Source of the DNA: Delftia acidovorans
GTDB lineage: Bacteria > Pseudomonadota > Gammaproteobacteria > Burkholderiales > Burkholderiaceae_C
Assembly (NCBI GenBank): GCA_031286585.1
Contig: JAITUC010000030.1
Coordinates: forward strand, 17,449 to 81,448
DNA length: 64,000 nt
Direction of reading: 5' to 3'
Shown here: piece by piece, positions 17,031 through 25,798 of the stretch
Layout: each line of letters begins with the position of its first letter
Numbering within the stretch: position 1 is the first letter of the stretch
The notes under the pieces: generated by a model
Database searches by the model: none
What the model saw: the letters and a program-made list of their open reading frames with translations, nothing else
Told to the model about the DNA's origin: nothing
Made by a program: the position numbers and the translations under genes

Positions 17031-18002
17031 ATGACTGTCAAGAACAAGAAGCCTTCCGCGCGCAAGCGCAGTTCCTCCCCCGCCTCCAAGAAGAAAGCCT
17101 CCGGCCGCAGCGGCCGCAGCGGACTATGGCGCTCCATGTTCGCCGCCCTTGTGGCGGCAGCGGGCACCTTCCAGATCGCCAGTTGCAGCCTGGACCCGAA
17201 CTGGCACCCCAAGCTTCCCGAGCCCCCCTTCCTGTCCACCCTGCCCATCCCCGGGCTGGAGCATCTGCGCAAGCAGCCGGAAGCAGGTTCGGGTACGGCC
17301 TCCGGTGGCAGCCCGCCAGCCGGCAGCATGGCCACGGGCTTTTCGCACTGCCGGGACTTCTTCCCCGGTGGCGAGCCCCCGGCCCTGCAGATCCAGCCCC
17401 AGCAGCGCGAGCTGTGCTTCAGCGCCTTTGCCGTGCTGCACAGCGGCCAGACCAAGACGCCCGTCTTCGTGGTGGAGCGCCTGAACCGCAAACTGCTGGA
17501 CCAGGGCCAGGGCCTCAAGCGCAGCGACAAGTTCTATGCCGATGCCCGCCTGCCCCGCGCCGAGCGTGCCGAGCTGGACGACTACCGCCGCTCCGGCTAC
17601 TCGCGCGGCCACATGGCGCCGGCCGGCGACATGTACTCCCCCGAAGCCATGGCCCAGAGCTTCAGCCTGGCCAACATGGTTCCGCAGGACCAGACCCACA
17701 ACGGCGGCGTCTGGAGCAAGGTGGAGCAGGACACGCGCCGCTACGCCCAGCGCGCCCAGGGCGATGTCTATGTGTTCACCGGGCCGGTGTTCGACGGCCA
17801 GCCGCTCACCATCGGGCCGGGCAAGGTCCATGTGCCCAGCCACATTTTCAAGCTGGTCTACGACGCCAGCACGGGGCGTGCCTGGGCGCACTGGCAGGCC
17901 AACAGTGCGGATACGCGGATGAGTGCGCCGATCAGTTATGAGGAGTTCACTCGGAGGACGGGGATGCCGTTGTTGGCGGGGGTGATGAGGGGGCGGGGTT
18001 AG
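17031..18002 (+). CDS. exported DNA/RNA non-specific endonuclease (NUC1 type)
   Basis: A 323-residue protein. An unusually long basic N-terminus (about 35 residues with many Lys, Arg and Ser) is followed by a hydrophobic segment and a lipobox-like IASC, so it is probably a membrane-anchored or exported enzyme. The nuclease core contains GYSRGHMAPAGDM near residue 190, the DRGH motif with Ser in the first position and the catalytic His retained. Then come SLANMVPQDQTHNGGVWSKVE (metal-binding Asn and the conserved Gln) and YVFTGPVF. Mg-dependent cleavage of nucleic acids is expected. The ATG at 17031 has no clear ribosome site. Cellular role (nutrient use, envelope DNA clearance or toxin) is not evident. 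Confidence 0.8.
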   Translation: MTVKNKKPSARKRSSSPASKKKASGRSGRSGLWRSMFAALVAAAGTFQIASCSLDPNWHPKLPEPPFLSTLPIPGLEHLRKQPEAGSGTASGGSPPAGSMATGFSHCRDFFPGGEPPALQIQPQQRELCFSAFAVLHSGQTKTPVFVVERLNRKLLDQGQGLKRSDKFYADARLPRAERAELDDYRRSGYSRGHMAPAGDMYSPEAMAQSFSLANMVPQDQTHNGGVWSKVEQDTRRYAQRAQGDVYVFTGPVFDGQPLTIGPGKVHVPSHIFKLVYDASTGRAWAHWQANSADTRMSAPISYEEFTRRTGMPLLAGVMRGRG

Positions 18003-18089
18003 CGTTTCGCGCTGGTTGCTGGCGTGGGGTGGGGTCCTGTTTTTGACCCTGCCGGGGGGTTGTTTTTCGAGGCCGGGTCTCGGCCCGGC

Positions 18090-18345
18090 GGCCGACCTAC
18101 TTTCCTTTGTTTCGCCAAAGGAAAGTAGGCAAAGCAAAGGCGACCCGAATGTCCGCGACCCCTTCGCTTCGCTACGGGGCAACCTGCGTCGTGGCGGTTG
18201 CGGGGTTCGCCGTGAAACTCACTTCGCGCTGCGCGCTACGTTCAAACATCACGGCGAGTCAGATCACGAAGCAAGCCTGTCCTTCGGCAGGCTTGCAACC
18301 CCGCAACCGCCACGACGCAGGCGCTGACATACGGGGGTGGGGAGA
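18090..18345. repeat. dispersed hairpin-rich repeat element (most complete copy)
   Basis: This gene-free stretch contains a perfect 14-bp hairpin (CCTACTTTCCTTTG at 18096-18109 with its inverse at 18116-18129). It also contains a perfect 25-bp inverted repeat (arms 18183-18207 and 18297-18321). Inside the latter are two more hairpins: CGCCGTGA 18208-18215 with 18249-18256, and GCAAGCCTG 18271-18279 with 18288-18296. Parts recur at 27041, 29284 and 63960. No protein-coding frame is convincing. It fills the gap between the nuclease and clpP genes. Confidence 0.75.
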
Positions 18346-18361
18346 GGGGGCGCGCTGCGGC

Positions 18362-18967
18362 TCAGGGGGTTAACGTGCGTCGGTCCAGAACCTTGTCTAT
18401 CAGGCCCCATTCGCGGGCTTCTTCTGCGGTCATGAAGCGGTCGCGGTCCAGGTCGCGTTCCACCTCTTCGTAGCTGCGGCCGCAGTGCTGGGCGTACAGG
18501 CGTGTCACGCGGTCCTTGGTGCGCAGCATTTCCTCGGCATGGATGCGGATGTCGGAGGCCTGGCCCTGCACGCCGCCCAGGGGCTGGTGCACGTGCAGGC
18601 TGGCGTTGGGCAGGGCCATGCGGTGGCCGGGCTCGCCGGCCATGAGCAGGAAGGAGCCCATGGAGCGCGCCGTGCCCATGCACAGCGTGTGCACGGGGGA
18701 TTGGATGAACTGCATGGTGTCGTACATGGCCAGGCCGCTGGTGATCACCCCCCCCGGCGAGTTGATGTAGAGGTGGATGGGCTTGTCGGGGTTCTCCGCC
18801 TCCAGGAACAGCAGTTGCGCGCAGACCAGGGCAGAGACCGCGTCGTTCACCTCGCCGTTGAGAAAGATCACGCGGTCGCGCAGCAGGCGCGAGTAGATGT
18901 CGAAGGACCGCTCTCCGCGCGCCGACTGTTCGACAACCATGGGGACGAGCATCATCGATTCGCGCAT
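18362..18967 (-). CDS. stand-alone ClpP-like serine protease subunit
   Basis: A 201-residue ClpP homologue with signature [18 protein letters not shown]. The nucleophile Ser102 lies in [14 protein letters not shown] (GQAASMG is usual), His127 in LHVHQPLGG, and an Asp near residue 172 completes the triad. The catalytic triad is therefore intact. It is not next to tig, clpX or lon, which accompany the main clpP, so it is a second paralogue. ClpP forms tetradecamers that degrade unfolded substrates delivered by ClpX or ClpA; whether this one makes mixed rings is unknown. It has its own upstream region of about 100 bp after the SRPBCC gene. Confidence 0.85.
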   Translation of the reverse strand: MRESMMLVPMVVEQSARGERSFDIYSRLLRDRVIFLNGEVNDAVSALVCAQLLFLEAENPDKPIHLYINSPGGVITSGLAMYDTMQFIQSPVHTLCMGTARSMGSFLLMAGEPGHRMALPNASLHVHQPLGGVQGQASDIRIHAEEMLRTKDRVTRLYAQHCGRSYEEVERDLDRDRFMTAEEAREWGLIDKVLDRRTLTP

Positions 18968-19069
18968 GGGCGAACTCCTGTGTGTGGTGGTGAAAAAAAA
19001 AGGGCTGCGCCCCTGCGCCGCACGCCCCGTTGCCAGGGCCCTCAGATCGCGTGTATCAGGTCAGGTGCA

Positions 19070-19426
19070 TCAGGTCGCGTACATCAGGAAGCCGCCGTCG
19101 TTGGCCGCTTCCCTGGCGGGCTGCAGCCGCGCATCGGTCAGCACATGGACGATGCGCAGCAGCGTGCCGCCATCGGCGCCGGGGCTGATCTGCAGGTCCA
19201 CCGTGCTTTCAAGAAAGGGCGGCTCCGCCTCGCGCAGCCGCAGGCGCAGTTCCTGCTGCGGCACCTGCTGCAAAGGCTCGGCATGCTCGGTGCCCGGCAG
19301 CCACTGCGCGCGCAGCTCGGGAATGCTCAGCGCGCGCCAGACCTTTTCGGGCGGGGCGTCCAGCGCGTACTCCTGCACCAGTTCGGGGGCCGCATCGTCG
19401 GAGTCCATATGGCTCATCTTGTTCAT
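19070..19426 (-). CDS. SRPBCC/AHSA1-like domain protein
   Basis: A 118-residue protein starting MNKMSHMDSDD, overlapping the stop of the ArsR-type gene by 4 bp. The core APELVQEYALDAPPEKVWRALSIPELRAQW is the start of an activator of Hsp90 ATPase homologue 1-like/START-type fold, which binds hydrophobic ligands. It is shorter than usual (about 140-150). In many bacteria such genes are coupled to an ArsR-family repressor exactly as here. Ligand unknown. Confidence 0.75.
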   Translation of the reverse strand: MNKMSHMDSDDAAPELVQEYALDAPPEKVWRALSIPELRAQWLPGTEHAEPLQQVPQQELRLRLREAEPPFLESTVDLQISPGADGGTLLRIVHVLTDARLQPAREAANDGGFLMYAT

Positions 19427-19737
19427 TGGTCCATGTCCTTGAGCAAGCCCTTGAGGGCATCCACGCGCTGCGGCCAGTAGGCGCGGTACTTCGCCAGCCA
19501 GCCCGCAATCAGCGCCAGCCCTTCGGGATCGACCTCGTAATGCATGAAGCGCCCCTGGCGCTGCTCGCTCACCAGCCCCGCATTGCGCAGCACGGCCAGA
19601 TGCTGGGACATGGCCGACTGGCTGATCTCCATCCCCTCGCGCAGCGCGCTGGCATGCATGCTGCCAGCGGCCAGCTTCTCGAAGATGGAGCGGCGCGTAG
19701 GGTCGGCCAGGGCCTTGAAGATATCGTTCTCGGGCAT
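19423..19737 (-). CDS. ArsR-family winged-helix transcriptional regulator
   Basis: A 104-residue protein with the ArsR fold: IFKALADPTRRSIFEKLAAG (helix 1-2), the recognition helix region SQSAMSQHLAVLRNAGLVSEQRQGRFMHYEV, and a C-terminal dimer helix. No metal-binding CxC is present in the alpha-3 helix, so it is not a classical metal sensor. It is the first gene of a two-gene operon with the SRPBCC protein and probably represses that operon. Confidence 0.85.
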   Translation of the reverse strand: MPENDIFKALADPTRRSIFEKLAAGSMHASALREGMEISQSAMSQHLAVLRNAGLVSEQRQGRFMHYEVDPEGLALIAGWLAKYRAYWPQRVDALKGLLKDMDQ

Positions 19738-19762
19738 GGCAACACTTTAGCAATCACTTATT

Positions 19763-20164
19763 TCAAACGCAAGCCCCGCACGCCAATCCCGCCGCCACGC
19801 CCTCATCCGCAAACCGCTTGGCCGCCTTGAGCAGATAGCTCACGGCATAGAGGATGGGGTCGTCGGCCTCGTCGCCATTCAGATGGTCCACCACCTCGAT
19901 GGCATAGCCCAGGTTCACCGCCGTGTCGTGCAGCAGGCCCAGCAATTCCGCGTCCTGCGGCTCCAGCGACTGCGCCTGATCGGCCTTGGCGTAGTAGATG
20001 CGCAGCAGGTCGCGGCAGACGCAGTTGATGGCCGTGACTTTGTGGCTAGCGAGCAGGTCCAGAACGTCCAGGGCGGCGCCCATGTGCAGGACGGCGTCTA
20101 TGGCGAGGTCGTCGAGCCGAGGCGCGGCAGAGGTCGCCGATGAAGGATCGGGATGATGAGGCAT
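19763..20164 (-). CDS. hypothetical helical protein
   Basis: A 133-residue protein I do not recognise. I start it at the ATG at 20164 because the frame further upstream loses coding character. It is predicted mainly alpha-helical and has a conserved-looking centre (AINCVCRDLLRIYYAKADQAQSLEPQDAELLGLLHDTAVNLG) and several Cys (two in NCVC, one in CGACV at the C-terminus). No signal peptide or membrane segment. It sits between the ArsR operon and a degenerate stretch. Confidence 0.6.
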   Translation of the reverse strand: MPHHPDPSSATSAAPRLDDLAIDAVLHMGAALDVLDLLASHKVTAINCVCRDLLRIYYAKADQAQSLEPQDAELLGLLHDTAVNLGYAIEVVDHLNGDEADDPILYAVSYLLKAAKRFADEGVAAGLACGACV

Positions 20165-20277
20165 CCTGCGATGCTCGTTGAATCGGCAACGGGCGTCTCT
20201 ACGGAATTCGTGGAACGGAAGGCAAGCTAGGATGGTTGTCTTCGGCTTGGATACGACAATGGCGGCCACCCGTGGAA

Positions 20278-20412
20278 ATGTCTCACCGGATTGCGCAAAT
20301 CCTCGGCGAGCCGACTGCGCACCTTTGCTGCGAGGACGATGATCTTGCCGAAGTGATACTGGCGTGGAGCAAGCTGGCTCGCGGCGGTCGGGCTCAGGCG
20401 AAAAAGCTGTAT
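20278..20412 (+). pseudogene. remnant of an XRE-type regulator C-terminus
   Basis: The frame here reads MSHRIAQILGEPTAHLCCED then DDLAEVILAWSKL, very like the C-terminal end of short XRE/Cro regulators (RIAxALGVPxAxLFxEDDELAELIL). The N-terminal helix-turn-helix is missing and the frame runs on into unrelated sequence. The rest of the 20165-20602 gap shows nothing else I recognise. It marks a decayed border next to the accessory gene group. Confidence 0.45.
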
Positions 20413-20602
20413 TGGGGTTGGTGGCTGGGCGGTAGGGGTGAACGCCCGGGCAGCCGCTATGACGGGATGTCGGCAGGATTGGACGACAAGAGATCACTGA
20501 CTGCGTATCGATATCGTCAAAGAGGCGGCCTTCTCAGACGACGGCAAACGGCCAGGAGCAGACACCCATATTGTCAAAACGAATGTCTGCTCCAGAGCAA
20601 CG

Positions 20603-21772
20603 TCATGCTTCGGCCAGATCCTCTGCTTCATCGCGTATTGGGAACCAACCGGGCGTCGCCGAGATCGCCGCCCACAGCTTGTCCGGCACCTGAAGGTCAT
20701 CAGCCTCCCCTGACATATCCAATGCCGTGTCGATCTCATGATCACGTCCGGCATGTGCCAACTCCACCCACCGCACGTTCATCACCAGTCCCTTGCCCAC
20801 GGCCACCAACGGCAGCCCAAGAGCCACTGCGCGGCGCGCTTGATCAGGTGTGCGGATTTGGCCCGCGGCCAGCAGCGGCACTCGCCCTGCCACGCGCTCA
20901 ATGAACTGCTCAGCAGTCGTCTTGCCGCTCTCGTCCTCCAAGCCCCTGTTCTGCGGCTTGCCCGCCAGCAGGTCGTAGAGCGAGGCGTGCAGATAGTCGA
21001 TCTGGCCTTCCTTTACTAGCTGGTCCGCCAGTGCCAGTGCATCGCCTATGCGCAGTGCGCCTTCGCCAGGCTCCTCGGGAGAAATTCGGTAGCCCAGCAG
21101 GAATGGACGCTTGGCATGGGCGGCGATCACGCGGCGTACCTCGCGAACCACTTCGAGTGGGAAGCGCATGCGGTTCTCCAATGAGCCGCCCCATGAATCC
21201 GTGCGTTGATTGAATAGCGGCGAGAGAAAGTTCTGGATCAGAAACCCATGGGCACCATGCAGCTCCACGCCGTCAAAGCCCGCCTCGATGGCGCGGCGAG
21301 TGGCTTCGCCGAAATCGCGGATCACGGCCAGGATTTCTTCATGGCTCAGGGCTCGGCTGGCGAGGTTGCCGTCATTGAACGGCCCCTTGGGCGCAGCCAA
21401 GCTGCTCGCGCTGACAAGTTCACCCTTCGGGGTCAGGCTGGGCACGGCCTTGTTGCCGGCGTGGAAGATTTGCAGCACGGCGAACGCGCCGCCGCTTTTT
21501 GCGGCCTGGGCCAGTTTACGCAGGCTGGGGATGAAGCGGTCATCATAGGCCGCGAACTCACCGGTGAAGCCGATGCCGCTGGGCTGCACATGGGTGCAAC
21601 CCGTGAGCACCAGGCCCACGCCCTGGGCACGGGCACGGTAGTAGGCCAGTTCCTGCTCGGAGATGGTTTCGTCTGAGTTGGCTGACCAGGTAGTCATGGG
21701 GGCCATCACCACGCGATTGCGCAGCGTAAGGCCATTGGCGAAGGCAAAGGGCTGGAACAGGGTATCAGTCAT
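20603..21772 (-). CDS. Old Yellow Enzyme-family NADH:flavin oxidoreductase
   Basis: A 389-residue TIM-barrel flavoprotein. Motifs include NRVVMAPMTTWSA (N-terminal FMN/substrate site), GFDGVELHGAHGFLIQNFLSPLFNQRTDSWGG (split: the substrate-binding region in which the usual HGAHGYLxxQF is kept) and LAAGQIRTPDQARRAVALGLPLVAVGKGL (FMN phosphate). OYE enzymes reduce activated C=C bonds with NAD(P)H. It lies at the end of a run of three minus-strand oxidoreductase/hydrolase genes controlled by the divergent LysR gene. Confidence 0.9.
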   Translation of the reverse strand: MTDTLFQPFAFANGLTLRNRVVMAPMTTWSANSDETISEQELAYYRARAQGVGLVLTGCTHVQPSGIGFTGEFAAYDDRFIPSLRKLAQAAKSGGAFAVLQIFHAGNKAVPSLTPKGELVSASSLAAPKGPFNDGNLASRALSHEEILAVIRDFGEATRRAIEAGFDGVELHGAHGFLIQNFLSPLFNQRTDSWGGSLENRMRFPLEVVREVRRVIAAHAKRPFLLGYRISPEEPGEGALRIGDALALADQLVKEGQIDYLHASLYDLLAGKPQNRGLEDESGKTTAEQFIERVAGRVPLLAAGQIRTPDQARRAVALGLPLVAVGKGLVMNVRWVELAHAGRDHEIDTALDMSGEADDLQVPDKLWAAISATPGWFPIRDEAEDLAEA

Positions 21773-21842
21773 CGGTACATCGAAATCGGGATGTCAAAGA
21801 GTCGGCCTTGGCACGGGGGGTCAGGATGAGGTCATAGGGGGC

Positions 21843-22478
21843 TCAAACGAAGGCGGGCTTGTCGCCTTCGGTGTTTGGCTTGCTCACGCCCACATTCGCC
21901 CGCACCAGCCGCTCGGGATGCAGCACCAGATCGGAGACCAGTGCGGCTACGCTCTTGCGCGAGACCTCGGTGCCCTTGAAAGGCTCGTTTCTGGCGGTGG
22001 TCTCGTAGTCCACCTCGTCCTCGTCCTGCAACCAGGCGGCACGCAGGATGGTGTAGTCGGTGCCGGATGCTTCGATCAGGTCGGCCGACTTGCGATACGG
22101 CGGTAGGTACTGGCCGATCTCGCGGCGGTTCCACTCGCCGAACTTGCCCGGCACTTCGTCATAAATGCCCAGCGAGTTCACAAAGATCAGTCGCTTGACG
22201 CCATTGGACTGCATGGCAGCTAGGATGCGCTCGGTCTGCACGTCCACTTCGCCGGCCAGATTGGCATAGACCACGTCCTGACCCTCCATGATCTCAGCCA
22301 GGAATTTCCTGTCCATCACATCGCCGATGACAACCTTGGCGTTGGCCGGCTCGTGGCCGCTCAGCTTCTTGGGGTCACGCACCAGAAGGGTCTGTTCGAC
22401 ATCCTTTTGTTCGCCCAGCATCTGGACAGCCGAGCGGGCAATCTGGCCGCTGGCGCCCAGGATCAACACTTTGGTCAT
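21843..22478 (-). CDS. NAD(P)-binding NmrA/SDR-like reductase
   Basis: A 211-residue atypical short-chain dehydrogenase. The start [20 protein letters not shown] gives the Rossmann GASGxIA motif. The conserved strand [15 protein letters not shown] and the NAD(P)-binding-like [22 protein letters not shown] follow, as in NmrA/YwnB-type oxidoreductases. The frame is open upstream, but the ATG at 22478 places the glycine motif at the N-terminus as in the family. The gap to the upstream hydrolase gene is 14 bp, so the genes share a transcript. Confidence 0.85.
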   Translation of the reverse strand: MTKVLILGASGQIARSAVQMLGEQKDVEQTLLVRDPKKLSGHEPANAKVVIGDVMDRKFLAEIMEGQDVVYANLAGEVDVQTERILAAMQSNGVKRLIFVNSLGIYDEVPGKFGEWNRREIGQYLPPYRKSADLIEASGTDYTILRAAWLQDEDEVDYETTARNEPFKGTEVSRKSVAALVSDLVLHPERLVRANVGVSKPNTEGDKPAFV

Positions 22479-22492
22479 GGTGTCGTCTCGGA

Positions 22493-23410
22493 TCAGAGAT
22501 TGGCCTGGAAGAAGGGCACCAGCTTGGACAACGCCTGGCCCACTGGGCCTGGCTGGTCGTACAACTCGTAGTGCGAAGCACCCTCGACGACCACCAGCTC
22601 CTTGACCTTCGATGCAGCGCGCGCATAAATCTCCAGACCGTCGCGATAGGCGCCAAACCCACCCGGCTTGTCGCCAACCACCACCAGCATCGGCGTTGTC
22701 AGCAGGGTCTCGGCCAGATGAAACGCGTCCCAAGCGGCGGAGGCCGCTCGGCGCGAGAACAGACCGCGGGTGCCAGCGTTGTCGTTGACGCAGCGATTGC
22801 GGTAGTAGTCGGTCGCACCGAGCACGTCAATGTCCGTCATGCCCGCCTGAACTGCTGCATCCATCGAGGGGGGCACGAACAAATCGACCTTGAGCGCCTC
22901 GCCTCGGGCCTCGGCGGTGCGCTGCTGGGCCACGGCCTCCATCTGGGCTATGGGGTCAAAACCGCTGAAGCCCTCGCGGCACAGGCGGCCGTAGTTGACG
23001 CCGGTGATGCTGGCCAGTGCCTTGATGCGGCGCTCGATCATGGTCGCGTTGATGGCATAGCCACCGCCGCCGCAGATGCCCAATGCGCCGATGCGGTAGG
23101 CATCCACATAGGGCAAGGTGACCAGATAGTCCGTGACGCGGCTGAAGTCCTCGACGGCCATGGCCGGGTCTTCGGTGTAGCGGGGCATGCCGCCGCTCTG
23201 CCCTTGCGTGCTGCGGTCGAAGGCGATGACGACAAACCCGGCTTCCGCCAATGCCTTGCCGTAAACGTTTCCGGCGGTCTGCTCCTTGCAGCTACCGATG
23301 GGATGGGCACTGATGATGGCCGGATATTTCCGGCTTTCGTCAAAGTTGGGCGGGAAGTACAGGTCGGCAGCAATATCCCAGTAGGTGGTCTTGATCTTGA
23401 CGCTTTGCAT
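22493..23410 (-). CDS. alpha/beta hydrolase with Cys nucleophile (dienelactone-hydrolase-like)
   Basis: A 305-residue hydrolase. The nucleophile elbow is GICGGGG, putting Cys113 where most relatives have Ser, as in dienelactone hydrolases (GxCxG). An acidic residue in VVVGDKPGG and the late His in [12 protein letters not shown] complete a triad. The N-terminus lacks a signal peptide, so it is cytoplasmic. It is the first gene of the leftward hydrolase-reductase-OYE operon, divergent from a LysR gene. Substrate is unknown; lactone or thioester cleavage is a guess from the Cys. Confidence 0.8.
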   Translation of the reverse strand: MQSVKIKTTYWDIAADLYFPPNFDESRKYPAIISAHPIGSCKEQTAGNVYGKALAEAGFVVIAFDRSTQGQSGGMPRYTEDPAMAVEDFSRVTDYLVTLPYVDAYRIGALGICGGGGYAINATMIERRIKALASITGVNYGRLCREGFSGFDPIAQMEAVAQQRTAEARGEALKVDLFVPPSMDAAVQAGMTDIDVLGATDYYRNRCVNDNAGTRGLFSRRAASAAWDAFHLAETLLTTPMLVVVGDKPGGFGAYRDGLEIYARAASKVKELVVVEGASHYELYDQPGPVGQALSKLVPFFQANL

Positions 23411-23493
23411 GAAGTTCTCCAGTGGTGGTGTGGAATGGCTTCAATGTTAGGAACGGGATTGGTTTTAATAAATAGTCCATCAAAGACATGAGT

Positions 23494-23505
23494 GTTTAGA
23501 TAAAC
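23494..23505. promoter_or_regulatory. possible LysR operator in divergent promoter
   Basis: GTTTAGATAAAC is a 5-bp inverted repeat around GA, 8 bp before the LysR start codon in an AT-rich 103-bp gap between divergent genes. LysR proteins commonly bind such partly symmetric T-N11-A type sites and autoregulate. No strong ribosome site precedes the LysR ATG. Confidence 0.35.
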
Positions 23506-23513
23506 TAACCAAT

Positions 23514-24437
23514 ATGCCCATTGAGCCCTCTCTTGTCTCCTCCCTGACCTGGTTCGCCCACATCGCCCGCCACCGTAGCTTCACCAAGGCTGCCACGGAG
23601 ATGGAAGTGACGCGGGCGGCCCTGTCCCAGCACCTGAAGGGGCTGGAACAGCACCTGAACGTGCGGCTGCTCAATCGCACGACGCGGGACATGTCATTGA
23701 CCGAGGAGGGGCAACGCCTGCTGGATGTCCTGCAACCGGCACTGACGGCCATCGAGCGGGCGGTATCGGAAATCGGAGAGGCCCATGCAGAGCCCACGGG
23801 CCTGATCCGCATGAACTCTTCGCGTGTCGCCGCGCGTCTGCTGATCGAGCCGCAGATGGGGAAGTTCCTGGCACGTTATCCCAAACTGCGGCTGGAGTTG
23901 GTGCTGGACGATGGGTTTTCCAACATCGTGGCCGAGGGCCTGGACGCCGGTATCCGTCTGGGCGAGAGCCTGGATGAGCACATGGTGGCGGTGCCGATCA
24001 CACCGCCACTGGAGATGGCAATCGTTGGCTCACCGGAGTATTTCGAGCGGTACGGCATGCCCGAAACGCCGGCCGACCTGATGAAACACAACTGCCTCGC
24101 CTACCGCTTTACTTCCAGCGGCACGATAGACCGCTGGTCGTTCACGTCTCCCGATGAAGAAAAACGCACGGTAGTGTTCGAACCTCAGGGCAATGCCGTC
24201 TTCAACGATGACGACAGCATGCTGCGCGCGGCTTTGCAGGGGGTGGGGCTGGTGCAGCACATCGACCTCTGTGTGCGGCGACATCTTGCCGACGGCTCGC
24301 TGGTCCGGGTGCTTGCTGCCTGGTGCCCGCCGTTTCCGGGCTTCTATCTGTATGTGCCGTCACGGTCGCAGATGCCGGCCAAGACAAGAGCGTTGATGGA
24401 TTTCCTAGTCGAGCAACGAGAACTTCTGGTGCGGTAG
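23514..24437 (+). CDS. LysR-family transcriptional regulator
   Basis: A 307-residue regulator with the N-terminal winged helix (RHRSFTKAATEMEVTRAALSQHLKGLEQHLNVRLLNRTTRDMSLTEEG, in order: helix 2, recognition helix, wing). A periplasmic-binding-protein-like effector domain follows (about 90-300; segment GLDAGIRLGESL). It is transcribed away from the hydrolase-reductase-OYE operon, which it most likely controls in response to a substrate of those enzymes. Confidence 0.9.
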   Translation: MPIEPSLVSSLTWFAHIARHRSFTKAATEMEVTRAALSQHLKGLEQHLNVRLLNRTTRDMSLTEEGQRLLDVLQPALTAIERAVSEIGEAHAEPTGLIRMNSSRVAARLLIEPQMGKFLARYPKLRLELVLDDGFSNIVAEGLDAGIRLGESLDEHMVAVPITPPLEMAIVGSPEYFERYGMPETPADLMKHNCLAYRFTSSGTIDRWSFTSPDEEKRTVVFEPQGNAVFNDDDSMLRAALQGVGLVQHIDLCVRRHLADGSLVRVLAAWCPPFPGFYLYVPSRSQMPAKTRALMDFLVEQRELLVR

Positions 24438-24949
24438 GCTCGCGAAGCTATCTAGGCAGCACAGTGCAAGACATAGAGAAGATCATCCAGTGCGGTCGTT
24501 CAAGCACTGTCGGCCTATGTCTGCTCTGGGTCGACAGCCGACTGCTGCCCGCCAAATTCAGGCTGGTTGCGATCTATGAACTGATGCGCAACGAGCGACA
24601 GCGTTCGAACCTGAACCTGCCATAGCCTGCAAGTGCCATTCATTCAGAAACAGCGACTGGCTACGGAGCAAATTGCATCGAGAGATCCGAAGGCCCTGAA
24701 ATGCACGTACATCGCATCGGCCGCACAGGCCGTGCCGGTCATAAAGACTTGGCTCTGAGTCTTGCGACGACGAACGACATGGGCTCGGTCGGAAACATCG
24801 AACAGATGCAGGGCACCCGAACATCCTGTCCAGCGGCTACAAACGGATCATCGACTTTGTCTGCACAGCATTGATGGAAATGCCTCACTGCCACAGGATC
24901 TTTGCCGCAGCATCGTTGGACCTTCCGCAACCTACCCGAGAGGTACCCC
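24438..24949. other. degenerate region without an intact gene
   Basis: Apart from the helicase remnant at 24701-24874 no intact gene is apparent. An open stretch at about 24450-24624 reads through but has no recognisable motif, ribosome site or neighbour support. Base composition is less GC-rich than in flanking genes. I see no RNA gene here. Confidence 0.5.
24701..24874 (+). pseudogene. remnant of a DEAD-box RNA helicase (motif VI)
   Basis: A 57-codon frame begins MHVHRIGRTGRAGHKDLALS, which is helicase motif VI (HRIGRTGRAG) plus its normal downstream strand. It then becomes unrelated and stops. No other helicase motif is found nearby, so it is a fragment of a RhlE-like gene left by deletion or insertion. 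Confidence 0.7.
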
Positions 24950-25798
24950 ATGGCTGAACAAGCGACCCCGGACAAGCAACCTCAACCTGATCCGGCCGAG
25001 TTCAATGCGTTCTTTCCATCCCGCTACTCGCTCAGTCAGTTCACGTCGCCCAAGTCCGACCTGCGGGATGCCGATTACGCGACCCCCTATCAAGGAAGCA
25101 AGAAGATCCTGATGATTGGCGCGGACGAGCGCTACCTGCTGACCGACAACGGCAGCTTCTTTTCCACCGGCAACCATCCCGTCGAGACCTTGCTTCCCAT
25201 GTACCACCTCGACAAGGCAGGCTTCGCCTTCGACGTGGCAACGGTTTCGGGAAACCCCGTCAAGTTCGAGTTCTGGGCCATGCCCTCCGAAGACGAGACG
25301 GTCAAGGGCTTCTTCGACAAGTACCACCCGCAGCTCAAGCAGCCGCTGTGCCTGTCGTCTGTGCTTGCGCAGGGCCTGGAGCAATATGCGGCCATCTTCG
25401 TGCCTGGCGGGCATGGCGCACTGATCGGCCTGCCCGACAGCCGTGACGTGGGGGCGGTGCTGGAATGGGCGGCCGCCAACAACCGGTTCGTCATCTCCCT
25501 GTGCCACGGCCCTGCCGCCTTCCTCGCGGTTGGCGATAGCGACATCTACCGGGGCTACAAGATATGTGCCTTCCCCGACGCGCTCGATGCGCAGACTCCC
25601 GACATCGGCTACATGCCGGGTCACCTGACCTGGAAGTTCGGCGAAAGGCTCAAGGCCTTGGGCATCGAGATCGTGAACGATGGCATCTCGGGCGCCGTGC
25701 ACCGGGACCGGCAGCTCATCACGGGCGACAGCCCGCTGGCTGGCAATGCGCTCGGCAAGCTTGCCGCCGAAACCTTGCTCGCGGAAGTCGCGGCCTGA
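24950..25798 (+). CDS. hchA: HchA/Hsp31-like DJ-1 family chaperone and glyoxalase III
   Basis: A 282-residue DJ-1/PfpI superfamily protein. The start [10 protein letters not shown] follows GAGAGG 6 bp upstream. Characteristic parts are [38 protein letters not shown] (with the active-site Glu as in Hsp31), [14 protein letters not shown] and [14 protein letters not shown], with the reactive Cys followed by His. Length agrees with E. coli HchA (283). The family removes methylglyoxal adducts and acts as a holdase; cytoplasmic. It stands alone between degenerate sequence and a gene-free gap. Confidence 0.9.
   Translation: MAEQATPDKQPQPDPAEFNAFFPSRYSLSQFTSPKSDLRDADYATPYQGSKKILMIGADERYLLTDNGSFFSTGNHPVETLLPMYHLDKAGFAFDVATVSGNPVKFEFWAMPSEDETVKGFFDKYHPQLKQPLCLSSVLAQGLEQYAAIFVPGGHGALIGLPDSRDVGAVLEWAAANNRFVISLCHGPAAFLAVGDSDIYRGYKICAFPDALDAQTPDIGYMPGHLTWKFGERLKALGIEIVNDGISGAVHRDRQLITGDSPLAGNALGKLAAETLLAEVAA

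Noticed and set aside
18016..18327. Open frame within the repeat element
   Set aside because: It only spans inverted repeats, has no ribosome site and its product has no recognisable pattern.
20165..20497. N-terminal extension of the hypothetical gene at 19763
   Set aside because: Residue composition changes abruptly and the opposite strand holds the XRE remnant; the ATG at 20164 is preferred.
22479..22733. N-terminal extension of the NmrA-like frame
   Set aside because: It overlaps the hydrolase gene and would bury the Rossmann motif, which should be at the N-terminus.
24323..24625. Open frame overlapping the LysR 3' end and running into the degenerate gap
   Set aside because: No motif, no ribosome site and partly the shadow of the LysR gene.
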